A stretch of 64,000 bases of DNA from Streptomyces nitrosporeus (GTDB taxonomy: Bacteria > Actinomycetota > Actinomycetes > Streptomycetales > Streptomycetaceae). The stretch lies in contig NZ_CP023702.1 of the NCBI RefSeq assembly GCF_008704555.1, positions 5,990,001 through 6,054,000 on the forward strand, in the 5' to 3' direction. The position numbers and the translations under genes were made by a program. The notes below the pieces were generated by a model that had not been told where the DNA came from, did not search any database, and saw nothing but the letters and a program-made list of their open reading frames with translations. Position 1 is the first letter of the stretch. Each line of letters begins with the position of its first letter. Below, piece by piece: positions 31,001-40,215 of the stretch.

Positions 31001-33553
31001 ATGCAACCGATGAACTCCCCCGCTCTGCTCCGATGTCTCCTGGGATCGAGGAAGCGCGCCGCCGTCGTGGTGGCCTTCTGGGTCCTGATCGCGGGCCTCC
31101 TCGCCGGGGTCGCCCCGGCCCTGGAGTCCGTCGAGGACAACGCGTCCGCCAACCTGCCGCCCGCCGCCTCGGACTCCATGAAGGCCCGTGATCTCGTCCG
31201 CGCCCAGCTTCCGGGCCAGGACGCGACGCCGGCGGTCATCGTGGTACGCGGCAAGGGCACCGACGCCGAGGCGAGCGCCGCGCAGGCGGTCGCCGCCATC
31301 ACCTCGGCCCTCTCCGGGACCAGCCGGCCTCACCATGTCGTGAGCGTGGTCTCCACGGTGACCGCTCCCGACGCCGCGGCCGGGCTGGTCTCGCAGGACC
31401 GCGGTGCCCAGCTGGTCATCGTGCCCATGAAGGGAAGCCCTTCGGACGAGTCCTTCCAGAACGCGGTCGACGCGGTGCGTGACCTCGCGTCCGACCGGGC
31501 CGGGCCCGCCGACGTCGCGGTGACCGGCCCCGCCGGGATCGCCACCGACACCGTGAAGGTCTTCAGCGGCGGTGACAAGGTCCTGCTGCTGGCCACCATC
31601 GTGCTCGTCCTGATCATCCTGCTGGCGATCTACCGCTCGCCCCTGATGGCGCTCGTGCCGCTTCTCGCCGTGGGCGTGGCCATGCGCGTGGCGGAGACGC
31701 TCGGCGCGATTCTCGCGGACGCCGGGATCATCACGGTCAGCTCCCAGACCGCCTCGATCATGACCGTGCTGCTGTTCGGGGTGGGCACGGACTACGCGCT
31801 GATCATCACCGCCCGCTACCGCGAGACCCTGCTCGACGAGCCGGACCGCGCCCGCGCGATGCAGACCGCCGTGCGCCGCACCGCCGAGTCCGTCCTCGCC
31901 AGCGCCTCAACCATCGTGCTCGCCATGTTCGCCCTGCTCGTGGCCGCCTCCCCGGCACTTCACGGCTTCGGACCGTACCTCGCTCTGGGCGTGGCCGTCA
32001 TGGCGCTGGTGGCGTTCACCTTCATCCCCGCCCTGGTCCTCCTGCTGGGCAGGGGCGTCTTCTGGCCCGGGGGCGTGGACAAGGCCGCCGAACGCGGTCG
32101 CGGCGCGGGCATCTGGCACCGCGTCGCCGCCCTGGTCGCACGGGCCCCCGTCAAGGTGGCCTCGGCCGTGATCGCGCTCCTCGTGGTGCTGAGCGCGGGA
32201 CTGCTCGGCTACCAGGAGAGCTTCAACACCCTCAGCGGCTTCCGCGCCGCCACCGAGTCGGAACGCGGGCAGCATCTCATCCAGGAGGAATTCGGGCCCG
32301 GCGAGATCGCGCCCAGTACCGTCGTCGTCCACTCCCAGGACAGCCTGCGCTCCAGCCCCGCACCCGCCGGGATCGCCACCGCGCTCACCGACGCCGACCA
32401 CGTCAGCCGTGTCGCGGACCCCCGCATGGGCAAGGACGGCAAGACCGTCTTCTACGAGGTCGTCCTCGACCTCGACCCCTACAGCTCCAAGGCGCTCGAC
32501 GCGATCGGCCCCCTCGAGCAGGCCACCCGATCCGCGGCCCAGGCCGCCGGAGTGCAGGACGCCACGGTGCTCATCGGCGGCGAGACCGCGCAGAACGCCG
32601 ACATACGCTCCGCTCTCGACCGCGACACGATCCTCATCGTGCTCCTGGTCCTGGCCATCGTCACCGCGGTCCTCGTCCTGCTGCTCCGCTCGCTCCTCGC
32701 CCCGCTCTACCTCGTCGCGACCCTGATCCTGTCGTTCCTGGCCACCCTGGGCGCCACCACCTTCTTCACCGTGACCGTCCTCGGTGACGACGGCATCGGC
32801 AACCGCGTCACCGCGTACATCTTCGTCTTCCTCGTCGCGCTCGGCGTCGACTACAACATCTTCATCATGAGCCGGTTCAAGCAGGAACTGCGCACCCGGC
32901 CCCCGGCGGAAGCGATCACCGCCGCCCTGACACGCACCGGCGGCGTCGTCTCCTCCGCCGGCCTCATCCTCGCGGCGACCTTCGCCGTCCTGATGACCCA
33001 GCCGATCCGCGAACTGTTCCAGTTCGGCTTCGCCATGGCCTTCGGCATCCTGCTGGACACCTTCCTCATCCGCCCGCTCCTGGTCCCCGCCATCGTCCGC
33101 CTGCTCGGCGACCGCGCCCTGTGGCCCGCACGCCAGGGCACCCCGAAGGCGCCTTCCACGCCCGCCTCCGGACCGCCTTCCGCCGGTGTGCCGGCCGCAC
33201 GGGCCGCCGACACCGGCTCCAGCCTTCTGCTGCGCGCGTTCTCCTGGATCGCGATCATCGAAGCGTGCACGTGGGCAGGTCTGCTGGCCGGGATGTACCT
33301 CAAGTACATTCCCGAAACCACCGAACTCGGCGTACGGATCTTCGGCGCCCTCCACGGCGCCGCCTTCATCGTCTACGTGTCCCTGACCGTCCTGATCGCG
33401 ATCCGTCTGAAGTGGCGGCTGGGCCGGACCACGGTCTTCGCCCTGCTGGCCGCCGTACCCCCGTTCATGACCGTCGCGTTCGAGATCTGGGCCCGCCGCA
33501 CAGGCAGGCTCCCTCAGCCGGCCGCGGACCCGAGCCCGACTCCAGCCCTGTAA
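31001..33553 (+). CDS. MMPL/RND-type transporter fused to a C-terminal DUF3817 domain
   Basis: 850 aa from ATG 31001 (GAAGG seven bases upstream; a GTG at 30977 adds eight residues). The first ~710 residues are a standard MMPL exporter: two repeats each with one helix, an extracellular domain and a five-helix bundle, with LLFGVGTDYALIITARYRE and FLVALGVDYNIFIMSRFKQE as the paired proton-relay motifs. After a Pro/Ala linker the last ~110 residues, from AFSWIAIIEACTWAGLLAGM through RIFGALHGAAFIVYVSL, form a three-helix DUF3817 domain, which is usually a separate small protein. Drug or lipid export under TetR control is likely. Confidence 0.9.
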   Translation: MQPMNSPALLRCLLGSRKRAAVVVAFWVLIAGLLAGVAPALESVEDNASANLPPAASDSMKARDLVRAQLPGQDATPAVIVVRGKGTDAEASAAQAVAAITSALSGTSRPHHVVSVVSTVTAPDAAAGLVSQDRGAQLVIVPMKGSPSDESFQNAVDAVRDLASDRAGPADVAVTGPAGIATDTVKVFSGGDKVLLLATIVLVLIILLAIYRSPLMALVPLLAVGVAMRVAETLGAILADAGIITVSSQTASIMTVLLFGVGTDYALIITARYRETLLDEPDRARAMQTAVRRTAESVLASASTIVLAMFALLVAASPALHGFGPYLALGVAVMALVAFTFIPALVLLLGRGVFWPGGVDKAAERGRGAGIWHRVAALVARAPVKVASAVIALLVVLSAGLLGYQESFNTLSGFRAATESERGQHLIQEEFGPGEIAPSTVVVHSQDSLRSSPAPAGIATALTDADHVSRVADPRMGKDGKTVFYEVVLDLDPYSSKALDAIGPLEQATRSAAQAAGVQDATVLIGGETAQNADIRSALDRDTILIVLLVLAIVTAVLVLLLRSLLAPLYLVATLILSFLATLGATTFFTVTVLGDDGIGNRVTAYIFVFLVALGVDYNIFIMSRFKQELRTRPPAEAITAALTRTGGVVSSAGLILAATFAVLMTQPIRELFQFGFAMAFGILLDTFLIRPLLVPAIVRLLGDRALWPARQGTPKAPSTPASGPPSAGVPAARAADTGSSLLLRAFSWIAIIEACTWAGLLAGMYLKYIPETTELGVRIFGALHGAAFIVYVSLTVLIAIRLKWRLGRTTVFALLAAVPPFMTVAFEIWARRTGRLPQPAADPSPTPAL

Positions 33554-33635
33554 CGGGTCAAACGAGCGGTGTAAATCGGGTTGTTGAGGGCTACTGACGT
33601 GCTGCGGAGAGTCGGCCGTCGAGGATGATGCGGGG

Positions 33636-34756
33636 ATGACTGATCAGGGCTCCGCCGCGATTCCGGCGCTGGTACTCGATGACGAGCACGTGTCGGTGCT
33701 CGTCGGTGGCCCGGTGAGCACGGAGCGCTTCATGGTGGGGGATGCCAGCATCCCCATAGGCCGGGCGGGGACGGTGATCACCGTGGAAGCGGGTGCCCCG
33801 CCCGGCAGGAGCGGTGTGTGGAGTGCGGAGAAGGTCCGTCTGACCGGGCCCGCACCGGCTTCGGTCACAGAGCGGCTGATGGGATCGCCCTGGGCCGCGG
33901 ACGAAAGCTCGTTGCCGATACACATTGCGGTCCGCCTTGGAGAGCAGACCCTGTACCTCGGCACTGCCGAGGTGAGCCGGGCCGGTACGGCCGACGGGGT
34001 TCTCACCGACTGCGAACTGCGCTTTGAAGCACCCCTGGGCCGACAGCTCCTCAACCGGGTGCGCCCACCGCTTCCCGCCGTAGACCTGCCGGGCCTGGAG
34101 TGGCTCAGGAACGTGAAGGATGATCGTGCGGCAGCGCTGGAACAGTTCATCACGGCTGGTATCCGGACGCAGACGCCACCGAACCACCTGCCGCCCGCTC
34201 TCCCTCGTGCCTGCCTTCTGGACTGAGGCAGCTGTACCGGCTCGCGAGGCAGCGGCCGGGCGCCCTCGGAACCCAGAACAGCATCCTGCCCGAACCGGAC
34301 CTGCACACCGACCACCTGGGGGAGATGCTTGTCTTCGGCGTCGAGAACCAAGGAGGCTTCTTCTGGTCGCTCCTGTGGTCCCTCGACGGACCTGAGGCCG
34401 ATCCGACTGTCTGGTTCCGTGAATTCGACGAGGAACCGATCGCCGAACAAGAACCGCTCAGCGGCTTCCTGATCCAGTTCTCCCTCTTCGAGGCCTCCAT
34501 GAGTGCCGACTACGTGGCGCTGCCGCGCAGACTCACGGCGGCACAGGCCGCCCGGCTCACCGAAGCGCTGCACCTTGTGCCTCTGCGTCCTTTCTGGCCG
34601 TGGGCACCCACCCACTTCTACGTGGCCCCTGGCCTCGTCGTGCATGTCAGCAGCGAGGACGGCGAAGAATTCGATGTCTGGGCCGGCGCCAGCCACCGAA
34701 GCGCTCTGGCACCGCTAGCCGATCTGCCCGTCGACTGGATCCGCTTCGACGGCTGA
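33636..34756 (+). pseudogene. Hypothetical protein gene split by a frameshift near 34155
   Basis: The first frame (ATG 33636) runs to a stop at 34226 and has good coding character only up to AAALEQFIT at about 34155. From there the +2 frame continues smoothly with GWYPDADATEPPAARS, RQLYRLARQRPGALGTQNSI, GEMLVFGVENQGGFFWSLLW and ends WIRFDG at 34756. Together they would give about 372 aa. The second half alone could be read from ATG 34325 (143 aa). No slippery site is visible, so this is a mutation or a sequencing error. Family not recognised; the GEMLVFGVENQGGF motif looks like a surface-immunity or SUKH-like protein, which is a guess. Confidence 0.65.
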
Positions 34757-34863
34757 CATCGCGAGCCCGGCGACGGAGTCGACGGATGACCCCGGCCCTG
34801 ACCGTGGGCAGCAGCACGGCAGAGGATCTCGCTTGAGATCGATGCCCCGAGGGGGATACTCGC

Positions 34864-35241
34864 ATGATGAGCCGCAGCACATCGTCTGAAGCGATCGAGC
34901 GGGGGTGGGACGAGCCCTGGTACCGGATCCGTTCGGAGGGCTTCGAAGCATCGTTCCTGCCCAGCGACGGCGAGGACTTGGACGAGGTCTGCAACGTCGA
35001 TGTCTTCGTCACTATGGAGGATGGATCTCGTTGGACCGCGACCGTGTTCACCGTCACGGAAGTCGAGCGCCTGATGAAACTCTGGGCAGGAACTGACGAG
35101 GCCCTCGGGGGCCGGTACTTCTGGGTCTCGGACGGTTTGATCGTCAGGGATCCCGGCATCGACAACATGACCGCCGTGATCACCGGACTGATCGAGAACG
35201 GCGAGTTCTCCGAGGTCTTTCAGCGGGTGACCAACCACTGA
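34864..35241 (+). CDS. Hypothetical protein, 125 aa
   Basis: Soluble acidic protein: WDEPWYRIRSEGFEASFLPS, CNVDVFVTMEDGSRWTATVF then LWAGTDEALGGRYFWVSDGL and MTAVITGLIENGEFSEVFQR. An alternating alpha/beta layout with no catalytic motif, similar in size and acidity to immunity proteins of polymorphic toxin systems, but no toxin is visible here. ATG at 34864; a second ATG follows directly. Confidence 0.75.
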   Translation: MMSRSTSSEAIERGWDEPWYRIRSEGFEASFLPSDGEDLDEVCNVDVFVTMEDGSRWTATVFTVTEVERLMKLWAGTDEALGGRYFWVSDGLIVRDPGIDNMTAVITGLIENGEFSEVFQRVTNH

Positions 35242-35478
35242 TGAGGCTCTCGGTCGCCGGAAGCGGGGTGGGTCGTCAGGCCACATCGTTGTCCCGCTCG
35301 ATTGCTTCGAGGCGGTTCTTGAGCCGGCAGCCGACCTCGTCGACAGCCTTCCGCCGCCTCTCACCGACCGAGCAGTGGAGTGCCGGACCGCGGATCTCAA
35401 CGCATCAACAACTGCCTTTCCTCATCCGCACGCGGGTGGGGGCGTTCACGTGTACGCCGACAGGTGCCATCTCACCGG
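35242..35478 (+). other. Gap holding a probable gene fragment
   Basis: From 35282 one plus-strand frame shows clear coding bias: HIVVPLDCFEAVLEPAADLV, DSLPPPLTDRAVECRTADLN then HPHAGGGVHVYADRCHLTGH, reaching a stop near 35522. I find no start codon or ribosome site for it, so it looks like the 3-prime piece of a lost gene. Confidence 0.45.
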
Positions 35479-35952
35479 TCATGTGCTGAGCCGTGCATCA
35501 CGCTGCACCCCCTCCCAGTAGTGGGTGGCGGCCGTGACGACCACGTGGAAGTCGTGCAGCGACATGACCGCGACGTGGGGCGTGCGCGTCCCCACGGGTG
35601 GTTCGGCGGGCTCGCCGATCACGATCGCGTTCGTGCCGTGGACATACCCATGGACCAGGCAATGGTCGAGGGACTCGGCAGCCCCCAGCAGCGACGCATC
35701 GTTCAGAGCGGCCTCGGAACGCAACACGGACAGCGCCGCGGCCGGGTCGGCGTCGGGCCGGGCCAGACGCGGGTCCTCAAGCCTGGCCATGTTCTGCAGA
35801 GCAAAGATCATCGAGCCGAGGATGCAGGGCTCTGAATCGCCCATGATGATCGAGTCCACGATGAGCTGGAAACGAAAGAAACGCGCATCCCAGGGGTCAC
35901 CTGCTGGGGTCAAGATCAGCCCGAATCGGCCGTCGTCGGTTGAGATGCGCAT
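35479..35952 (-). CDS. Hypothetical protein, 157 aa
   Basis: Soluble protein with RFGLILTPAGDPWDARFFRF, IIMGDSEPCILGSMIFALQN and HDFHVVVTAATHYWEGVQR. Not recognised as a known family; size and composition resemble small immunity-type proteins. ATG at 35952, two bases from the end of the recombinase remnant on the same strand. Confidence 0.7.
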   Translation of the reverse strand: MRISTDDGRFGLILTPAGDPWDARFFRFQLIVDSIIMGDSEPCILGSMIFALQNMARLEDPRLARPDADPAAALSVLRSEAALNDASLLGAAESLDHCLVHGYVHGTNAIVIGEPAEPPVGTRTPHVAVMSLHDFHVVVTAATHYWEGVQRDARLST

Positions 35953-35954
35953 GC

Positions 35955-36400
35955 TTATGAACTCCCGTGGTGTTCCTCGGTTTCTGATGCTGGAAGCTGC
36001 CGAGCGGCGTCACCGTAGCGGATGGCGGTCTTCTCGTCGATGCCGAAGACGAGCGCGAGGTGGAGCGGGTCGGCGCCGTGGGTGAGAGCCTCTTCGAGCT
36101 GCCGGTCGACGCGGAGCCGTTCCAGGGTGGCGGCGAGGTTGCGGGTGGCCCGGGTGGTCCAGAGCTTGCCGGCCGGGCCGAGTTCGGCAGGGGTCTTCTG
36201 GGTGATCAGCAGGCGGGGGCCGACCGTGTTCGGCCAGCGGCTGCGGCGGTGCCCGAGCCAGCCAGGACGGCACGCCCGACGTCCCCGCGGACGGTGCCGT
36301 CCGCCAGCCCCACCGAGGCCCGCACGAGGACGAACCCGGCAAGTACGTCGGTTGGTCCCGAACCACTCCAGTTCCTCAGCCGGGACCGGATCGCGGAACT
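35955..36400 (-). pseudogene. Tyrosine recombinase/integrase-like remnant
   Basis: The well preserved part reads RSRWPNTVGPRLLITQKTPA, LWTTRATRNLAATLERLRVD then RQLEEALTHGADPLHLALVF and GIDEKTAIRYGDAARQL. This is the C-terminal half of a family of recombinase-like proteins common in Streptomyces accessory DNA. Upstream, pieces such as FVLVRASVGLADGTVRGDV appear only in another frame, so the N-terminal part is frameshifted and shortened. No complete catalytic R-H-R-Y set is readable. Confidence 0.6.
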
Positions 36401-36675
36401 CGCGCAGACCGCGTACGGCTGCCGGTGCCAATCCGAGCTTCCTCACCTTCACCCCGATCACAGGTTGACCGGACGAAGTGGGGGCACTTCAAGAATCCTG
36501 AAGTTACATCGCTGGCTCGAAGGACATCGCAAGGGGACAGAACACCCTGGCCATGGGGACGAGGACTCAGCAGTGCTCAGGGGAACTCGCGGGATGCCGC
36601 ACAGGCGTTGGAGCCGGACGGAGACGGGGGCGACGGTGGCGGGCAGGAGCCGGGCGTCAGGAGCAGCCGAGCGGA

Positions 36676-37401
36676 TCAATCCGCGACGGGCAGGCACTCG
36701 GCGAGCAGAGCGACGACGTCACGCCAGGCCCGCTGTGCGTGACGTGGGTGGTGGCCGACGCCGGGGCGCACGGTGTGGCCGACCGTCGGATGGTGGAAGG
36801 CGTGGAGGGCTCCGCCGTAGACCACGAGGCGCCAGTCGACGCCCGCGGCCTCCATCTCCGCCGTGAACGCGTCCCGTTGGGCGGGCGGCATGATCGGGTC
36901 CTCTGACCCGACCCCGGCCCACACCGGGCAGCGGATGCGTGCCGCCTCGCCCGGCCGGCCCGTGGTGAGCGCGTTGACCGTCCCGATCGCGCGCAGATCG
37001 GCACCGTCGCGACCGAGTTCCAGCGCGACCGCGCCCCCGGTTCCGTAGCCGATGGCGGCGGTCCGGCCGGGGTCGGCCCGTGGTTCGGCACGCAGCACGT
37101 CGAGCGCGGCGTGACCGATCCCTCGCATCCGGCCGGGGTCGGCGAGCAACGGCATGCAGCGGGCCAGCATGTCCTTTGGGTCTTCCAGATAGCGTCCACC
37201 GTGGAGGTCGAAGGCCAGCGCCACGTACCCGAGTCCGGCCAGAGCCTCGGCCCGGTGGCGCTCGACATCGCTGAGCCCCACCCCCTCGGGTCCGATCAGG
37301 ACCGCGGGCCGGCGCCCGGTGCCGGCCGGGAGCGCGAGGTGTCCGATCATCGTCAGGTTGTCGGCCGGGTATTCGACCGTGCGGGTGGTGACCGTCGTCA
37401 T
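36676..37401 (-). CDS. Dienelactone hydrolase family protein lacking the nucleophile
   Basis: 241 aa, alpha/beta hydrolase of the DLH type: LIGPEGVGLSDVERHRAEAL, YVALAFDLHGGRYLEDPKDM, then IGYGTGGAVALELG, AGVGSEDPIMPPAQRDAF and VVYGGALHAFHHP. The catalytic acid (D168) and histidine (H200) are present, but the nucleophile elbow, normally GYCFGG, is GYGTGG, with Gly at position 120. It may be inactive or have another role. ATG 37401 is preferred to the ATG 48 bp upstream. Confidence 0.85.
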   Translation of the reverse strand: MTTVTTRTVEYPADNLTMIGHLALPAGTGRRPAVLIGPEGVGLSDVERHRAEALAGLGYVALAFDLHGGRYLEDPKDMLARCMPLLADPGRMRGIGHAALDVLRAEPRADPGRTAAIGYGTGGAVALELGRDGADLRAIGTVNALTTGRPGEAARIRCPVWAGVGSEDPIMPPAQRDAFTAEMEAAGVDWRLVVYGGALHAFHHPTVGHTVRPGVGHHPRHAQRAWRDVVALLAECLPVAD

Positions 37402-37890
37402 GCGACTGGACGGTAATGACCGTTGCGCCCGCTCCGGGGTGGTGTTCACCGACGGCAGACAGCGGTCTGTGCCGACTGCGGTACCCGGACGTGTTGTTTC
37501 CCGTCGGCAGGCGACGGCACGCTTGAGTGGTCAACGCACCACCCGCAGGCGATCATGTGACCGCGGAGGCACAGGTGCGTGCCTACGGGTACTCGGCGGC
37601 TCGGCAGGACGAGGTCCGGAGGCGGTGATACGAAGGACGGCCGTTCAGCTTGACCGGGCGGGTACTCCTGGTGGCGAACCTCGTCCACAAGCGGATCCCG
37701 ACCGACCCGAAGCCCACCGGCCGCCAGGACCTGGCCCTTCACGGGGACCGGGGCCGAGGACCCGTCTGCCAGGGACTCTGTCGTCGCGTAGGACCGTCCC
37801 ACTCGTGGCTCGCCAGACGACGAGGGGAATCACCGGCCCGTCGAGAAGCGGCCGTGCGGGCCCCTCTTCGTCCGGGGTGCTGAGGGCGGA
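37402..37890. other. Gap without a convincing gene
   Basis: About 490 bp. Open frames exist on both strands but none gives a recognisable protein. A short plus-strand piece (AQVRAYGYSAARQDEVRRR, ending near 37630) looks like the end of a lost gene. Must contain the DLH gene promoter. Confidence 0.4.
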
Positions 37891-38754
37891 TCAGCCGAGC
37901 CGGTGCCAGGCGCGCGCCTCAGTGGCCGTGTCCCGCAGATCGCGCAGCATCGGTTCCGAATCGCGGACCGTGAGCAGAGCTTCCGGATCGAGGTCGGCGG
38001 TGATCAACTCCGGGTGATCCGCACCGGCTTCGGCGAGGGGGCGCCCGTCGGGGCCCCAGATGGTGCTGGAGCCGCAGGCGTCCCAGCCCCCTGTCGTGCC
38101 GATGTGATTGGCCAGCACGACGTAGCAGGTGTTGTCCAGGGCCCGTGCGGGAAACCACGTGCGCAACTCGTGGTGCCCGTTGCCGACGCCGAACAAGGCG
38201 CCGACGACGTAAGCGTGACAGCCGTCCAGCGCTGCCGCACGGGCGTGCTCGGGGAAGCCGGAGTCGTAGCAGATACCCAGTCCCAGACGCCAGCCGTCGA
38301 GCTGGAGTGTGCACCCGGCCGTGCCTTCGCGGTAGATCTCGTGTTCCGATTTGAACAGGTTCTGCTTGTCGTAGCGGGCGACCAGTTCCCCGCTCGTGCC
38401 GATGGCCAGTGCCGAGATGTACAGGTCACCTTGATCGTGGACAGCAGCACCGACAACGGCAACCGTGCCGGTCTCACGGCAGGCTTCGGCGATGGGATCC
38501 AACCGCGGGTCGCCGGCTCCCACAGCGTACCTGCGCGGGTCGGCCCGGATGAGATCGGGCTCGTAGCCGCTGAGGAACTTCTCCGGGAAGACCACGAGCC
38601 GGGCCCCCGCCCGTCCGGCCTCACGAACCATGGCCGCTGCGGCGGCCGCATTCGCCTCGATGTCCCCGGCCGCTGCCTGAGCCTGCGCGGCAGCTATGCG
38701 TATCGGGCGCGTGGGAAGCGGGTGGGTCTGACGCTGAGCTGCATGTTCTCTCAC
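37891..38754 (-). CDS. Carbon-nitrogen hydrolase (nitrilase superfamily)
   Basis: 287 aa. The Glu-Lys-Cys triad is complete: E58 in VVFPEKFLSGYEPD, K130 in ARYDKQNLFKSEH and C162 in LGLGICYDSGFPEHARA. Further family features are RALDNTCYVVLANHIG and SSTIWGPDGRPLAEA. It hydrolyses amides or carbamoyl groups; the substrate is not predictable. Possible shorter starts exist after MREHAAQRQ. No obvious operon partner. Confidence 0.9.
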   Translation of the reverse strand: MREHAAQRQTHPLPTRPIRIAAAQAQAAAGDIEANAAAAAAMVREAGRAGARLVVFPEKFLSGYEPDLIRADPRRYAVGAGDPRLDPIAEACRETGTVAVVGAAVHDQGDLYISALAIGTSGELVARYDKQNLFKSEHEIYREGTAGCTLQLDGWRLGLGICYDSGFPEHARAAALDGCHAYVVGALFGVGNGHHELRTWFPARALDNTCYVVLANHIGTTGGWDACGSSTIWGPDGRPLAEAGADHPELITADLDPEALLTVRDSEPMLRDLRDTATEARAWHRLG

Positions 38755-38966
38755 GGTTCTTCAGCGTACCGCCCTCCTTCGCCCACTCGTCCACGCCCCT
38801 GGACGGGCTGACAGCCGGGGCGCGCCCACTGCTGTTCGGCGGGATCACCCCGCAGCGACGAGGCGGAGTGCCTGAGGGGTCGAGCCCTCGCCCCGAGCGG
38901 ATGGGGGAGCCTGCGTGTCCGGTGCCCAGGCACTGCCCGGCATGTGCCGTGACCGGCAGACCGGCC

Positions 38967-39085
38967 GTCAGGGGCCGGGATCAGCGTGCGGTGAGTTCGG
39001 CGCTTTCTGATCTTGTGTGGCCGGGGTGCGCCCGTCACCCTGGGACTGCCTCCGCTTCGTCGGGCGGAGTGGAGGCGATCCCAGG
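38967..39085 (+). pseudogene. Remnant of a DUF397 gene tail with its terminator
   Basis: GTCAGGGGCCGGG, then GAGTTCGGCGCTTTCTGA (stop 39008-39010) resembles the end of the DUF397 gene at 28524-28733 (GVRAGRFGAL stop). It is followed, as there, by a large hairpin (CCTGGGA..GCCTCC / GGAGGC..TCCCAGG, 39039-39085). So a former tandem DUF397 copy has been reduced to its 3-prime end. Confidence 0.55.
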
Positions 39086-39105
39086 CCATGACGGAAGGGC
39101 ATCCC

Positions 39106-39315
39106 GTGACGACCGGTTCCCCTCGTTGGTTCACCTCCTCGTACAGCGACAACGGCGGCGCGTGCGTCGAGGTCGGTGCCGGGCTCGTCGCCTCGCGCGG
39201 CGTGGTCCCGGTGCGTGACTCGAAGAAGCCTGGCGGCCCGGTGGTGGACGTGGGCGCGCCCGCGTTCGCCGCGTTCGTCGCCGGTGTCAGGGCGGGAGGG
39301 TTCGCCACCGTCTGA
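39106..39315 (+). CDS. Orphan DUF397 protein
   Basis: 69 aa: WFTSSYSDNGGACVEVGAGL, VPVRDSKKPGGPVVDVGAPA then FAAFVAGVRAGGFATV. Very close to the DUF397 protein at 28524 in both protein and DNA, including the GGAAGGGCATCCC ribosome-site region before GTG 39106; an ATG at 39088 is the alternative start. No XRE regulator is next to it, so it may act with the regulator at 27697 or be non-functional. Confidence 0.88.
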   Translation: MTTGSPRWFTSSYSDNGGACVEVGAGLVASRGVVPVRDSKKPGGPVVDVGAPAFAAFVAGVRAGGFATV

Positions 39316-39486
39316 CATCCCGGCGTCACCGGCGCACGACAGCTCCGGGCCGCCCCACCGTGCCGGGCAGGGCAGGGTGGGGCGGCCGCAGGTCACGGCG
39401 GACCGTTCCGGGCCGGGGGACGGGTCTCCTCGCCGTGAGGTACGAGGCGGCCCGAAGCGGGCCTGTGCGGAGAGGGGCCGACGCCT

Positions 39487-40191
39487 TTGAAGCGTGCGGA
39501 TGCCGTCAGGGCCACCTGGCTGTGCACCCGGCAGGGTTTCGTCGCGATCCGGGCTCTCGCACGGAACGGAGTGCTCGCCGCGGAGACGGTGGCGGTGGAC
39601 GTCGTGCCGGGGTTCCCCGCCGTCGCGCCGTACATCGCCGACGTGGCGGAAACCTGTCTGGCCATCAGGATCGCCCGGTCGGACGGCGCGGACCCCCTCA
39701 CGGCGCTGCTCGACGGCTGGGCGGCGGCCGGGCCGGTCGGCAGGTACTGGCTGGCCGAGACGGTACGGGACTACGCGGGGCGGAGCGCCTATCAGGGGCT
39801 GATGACGGCGGTGGGGAAGGACCCCTCGTCGTTCCCGGACCGGGGGGCGGACACCTCCGGCCGGTCGCGGCGGGTGGCCTGGTGCAACAACATCCTCCTG
39901 GCCGGCTTCCTCGACATCCGTGAGCTGGCGGCCCCCGGCGGACCGCTGGGGGAGGACGACGCGGCGCTGCGCAGGATCGAGGACATCGCCGACACCTGCC
40001 ACCGCCTCCCGTGCCCCGACGGGCTGCCCGCCGTGCTGAGGCCCTGGCTGATCCGTCAGGAGCTCCGGGGCGGCTGGAGCTCCAACTCCGAGTCGGGGCG
40101 CCGCTGGTGCCGGGAGCGGTCCGAGGCCGGGGGCCTCCGTCCACCGGCCGCGATCCGGCGTCTCATCGCCCCCGACCGGGCGAGCGGGTGA
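39487..40191 (+). CDS. Hypothetical protein, 234 aa
   Basis: Soluble, helical: RATWLCTRQGFVAIRALARN, AVDVVPGFPAVAPYIADVAE, YWLAETVRDYAGRSAYQGLM and RVAWCNNILLAGFLDIREL. No family recognised; several Cys and Trp but no motif. The start at 39487 is TTG with a weak GGAGAGGGG about 10 bases upstream. Convergent with the membrane protein gene that follows. Confidence 0.65.
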   Translation: MKRADAVRATWLCTRQGFVAIRALARNGVLAAETVAVDVVPGFPAVAPYIADVAETCLAIRIARSDGADPLTALLDGWAAAGPVGRYWLAETVRDYAGRSAYQGLMTAVGKDPSSFPDRGADTSGRSRRVAWCNNILLAGFLDIRELAAPGGPLGEDDAALRRIEDIADTCHRLPCPDGLPAVLRPWLIRQELRGGWSSNSESGRRWCRERSEAGGLRPPAAIRRLIAPDRASG

Positions 40192-40215
40192 GACCCCGGA
40201 CCGGGGGAGGGCAGG

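Noticed and set aside
37446..37802. 118-codon minus-strand frame in the gap between DLH and nitrilase genes
   Set aside because: No domain, poor start context and no consistent third-position bias.
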